64,000 nucleotides of DNA from Daejeonella lutea. Lineage in GTDB: Bacteria > Bacteroidota > Bacteroidia > Sphingobacteriales > Sphingobacteriaceae. The stretch lies in contig NZ_FUYR01000001.1 of NCBI RefSeq assembly GCF_900168015.1, positions 1,941,109 to 2,005,108 on the forward strand. Direction: 5' to 3'. This document shows, piece by piece, positions 62,391 through 64,000 of the stretch; the first letter of the stretch is position 1; each line of letters starts with the position of its first letter. The notes below the pieces were generated by a model that worked only from the letters and a program-made list of their open reading frames with translations, ran no database searches and had not been told where the DNA came from. The position numbers and the translations under genes are program-made.

Positions 62391-64000
62391 TTACCGTGCC
62401 TCTACCTCTACATGACGAATGATCGGGTCCAGCGTTCCATCCCCTATTATGAATGCAGCAATCCAAATATCCCCACGAGCACCAGCTGGTATTGTTAACC
62501 ATCCGCCTGGCGATAATTGATTTGCGGTAGTGCTGGCAGTGGTTGTTGTTGCACTTAAGTCAGTCCAGGATGTACCACTATTAGTAGAATACCGGATATT
62601 TAACTTCACGGTTGCACTCGTAAGTGAAGATGCGAACATAGATCTAAATTGAGTTTTGTTAGTCCAATCAACATTTCTACGGCTAACAGACAGTAAAAGT
62701 TCCGTTCCGGGTGTTGTTGCACTGTTTGTATTTGTCACTCCGACTGCGTCAGCGAGCAAGGTATAGTTTGTCATTGAGGAAGTCCAAACCGGGGTGCCAG
62801 CACCTGTAGAGGTGAGCACTTGACCAGCTGTACCTGCAGCTGTAATGTTTGTTGCCCCAGCTCCTGTCTGAAACGCAATTCCCCCGGCTACTCCTCCCGC
62901 AATGTTTGTAGCAGTAGTAGCGCTTGTTGCAGTTGCCGCATTGCCCGTTATGCTTCCATCGATAGGTTCTGTAACTGTTAATCCGGTTAGTGTTCCAACT
63001 GAAGTAATAGCTGGCTGAGCAGCGGTCGTTACTGTGCCGGCTGTTGTTGCTGTAGCCGCATTCCCACCGATACTCAATCCAGCAGCAGTTCCGGTGATAT
63101 TAGTTCCCACTAAAGTAGTCGGTGTACCCAGGTTAGCTGCTGTAAGTGTTTTATTCGTTAAGGTTTCTGTACCGTCTAAAGTAGCAAGCGTTCCGGTTGT
63201 TGGAAGGACTACTGTTCCTGATCCCGCTGTTGGATTCGCATTCAGGATTGTTGTTCCTGAAGTACTACCCGCGATGATCAGTTTGCCCACGTTACCTGCG
63301 GCACCGAAAGTCTTGGCACCAGTCACCGATTGGGTTCCGGCCAAAGTCATATCTCCTGTTGCTGCATTTACCCAGCTTGGAGCAGCAGTACCGCCATTGC
63401 TTTGAAGCACCTGTCCGGAAGTACCATTCGCTAATAGAGCTGTGGTATTTGCTGCAGTTTGATAAGGTATCTGACCACCCAATCCACCAGCCACATTCGT
63501 CGCACGACCTGCTGTTAAGTTCGCTGCTGTACCAGAAATATTCGTACCAATTAAGGCACTTGGTGTTCCCAGATCCGGGGTAGTTAGTACAGGTGAAGTC
63601 AGTGTTTTATTAGTGAAAGTCTCTGTTCCTGCTAATGTGGCCAATGTGCCGCCAGCTGCAGGTAGAACAGCAGTACCGGAAGCAGCTGCCGCTGCATTCA
63701 GAATCGTAGATCCACTGGTAGAACCAGCAATAACCAACTTACCTACGTTACCTGCTGCACCGAATGTTTTGGCTCCAGTTACCGATTGGGTTCCGGCCAA
63801 AGTCATATCTCCTGTTGCTGCATTTACCCAGCTTGGAGCCAATGTCGTTCCGTTGCTTTGTAGTACTTGACCCGCAGTTCCGTTAGCTAACATCGCTGTA
63901 GTTCCTGCTGCGGATTGGTATGGAATGGTTCCGCCGGATCCGGCTGCAAGGTTTGTTGCAGTGGTTGCAGAAGTAGCACTTGTGGCAGTGGTTGCTGTTG
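62391..64000 (-). CDS. Repetitive phage-tail-like surface protein, C-terminal part (cut by window end)
   Basis: The frame is open from the stop at 62391 to the window edge, at least 536 residues, so the start lies beyond base 64000. The visible part is low-complexity and repetitive: units of about 152 residues with LANGTSGQVLQSNG, APSWVNAATGDMTLAGTQSV, TGAKTFGAAGNVGKLIIAGS and LATLDGTETLTNKTLT. Exact 59-bp repeats occur at 63325-63383 and 63781-63839, 456 bp apart (152 codons). The last about 110 residues (LLLSVSRRNVDWTNKTQFRS...) are unique. No recognised secretion domain. Like the protein at 57007, probably a structural or surface fibre. Confidence 0.85.
   Translation of the reverse strand, partial: TATTATSATSATTATNLAAGSGGTIPYQSAAGTTAMLANGTAGQVLQSNGTTLAPSWVNAATGDMTLAGTQSVTGAKTFGAAGNVGKLVIAGSTSGSTILNAAAAASGTAVLPAAGGTLATLAGTETFTNKTLTSPVLTTPDLGTPSALIGTNISGTAANLTAGRATNVAGGLGGQIPYQTAANTTALLANGTSGQVLQSNGGTAAPSWVNAATGDMTLAGTQSVTGAKTFGAAGNVGKLIIAGSTSGTTILNANPTAGSGTVVLPTTGTLATLDGTETLTNKTLTAANLGTPTTLVGTNITGTAAGLSIGGNAATATTAGTVTTAAQPAITSVGTLTGLTVTEPIDGSITGNAATATSATTATNIAGGVAGGIAFQTGAGATNITAAGTAGQVLTSTGAGTPVWTSSMTNYTLLADAVGVTNTNSATTPGTELLLSVSRRNVDWTNKTQFRSMFASSLTSATVKLNIRYSTNSGTSWTDLSATTTTASTTANQLSPGGWLTIPAGARGDIWIAAFIIGDGTLDPIIRHVEVEAR

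Noticed and set aside
62391..64000. Plus-strand frames (63034-63405, 63359-63583, 63613-63870) over the repetitive gene
   Set aside because: They mirror the Ala/Thr/Gly repeats of the minus-strand gene and carry no independent signals.

Overview
The window looks like a chromosome segment from a member of the Bacteroidetes, most likely the Sphingobacteriaceae (Pedobacter/Mucilaginibacter-like). Reasons: genes have few Shine-Dalgarno sites; several promoters carry the Bacteroidetes -7 element TAnnTTTG, some with TTG about 19 nt upstream; there is a PorP/SprF protein and two CHU-type C-terminal domains (type IX secretion); and typical lineage families are present (DUF5606, Porin_10, the secreted 'asparagine synthetase B' family). 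No rRNA, tRNA, CRISPR array, transposase or prophage module was seen.

Layout. 1-2.8 kb (minus): three exported proteins, an unknown 430-aa protein, a SelA-related PLP enzyme and the start of an amidohydrolase. 3.0-4.9 kb: DEAD-box RNA helicase with a Gly/Arg tail. 5.1-9.4 kb: small membrane protein, gpsA, and an HlyD/TolC efflux pair. 9.4-16.8 kb: NodB-type deacetylase, response regulator, aconitase, SDR, a PKD/CHU secreted protein, rlmH and a 39-aa membrane peptide. 17.0-26.4 kb: DUF5606, cyclophilin, a conserved secreted protein, a porin-PNP-lpxK cluster, a class A beta-lactamase-like hydrolase and pruA. 26.5-36.3 kb: SulP transporter with beta-carbonic anhydrase, acyl-CoA carboxylase beta subunit, GNAT, M42 peptidase, HerA-like ATPase, nucleotidyltransferase and esterase. 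36.5-38.5 kb: dnaK. 38.7-54.1 kb (minus): a 29-gene ribosomal protein operon from rplC to rplQ with secY, map, infA and rpoA. 54.15-56.33 kb: a 2.2-kb noncoding, repeat-rich stretch. 56.3-64 kb: a coiled-coil membrane protein, a T9SS-related cluster (CHU protein and PorP/SprF), an FKBP isomerase and two long repetitive phage-tail-like proteins, the last one cut by the window end.

The most unusual signal is between genes. At least 17 intergenic places hold short arrays with a strict 7-nt period. They are usually two arms that are approximate reverse complements of each other, so they would fold into long hairpins. Different copies use different heptamers (GTTATAA, GTTATAC, TCTCGTA, TCTCATA, GTATCAG, TAGGATT types), yet within most copies the two arms match. 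Six of them fill the long gaps inside the ribosomal operon, between co-directional genes. Two operon copies share an identical 29-bp core.

The ribosomal operon starts at rplC: rpsJ, and the usual rpsL-rpsG-fusA block upstream, are absent from the window. The operon has its own good promoter (TTG-N19-TATCTTTG) and a short leader hairpin. All functional calls are from reading the translated sequence and recalled family features; no database search was run.
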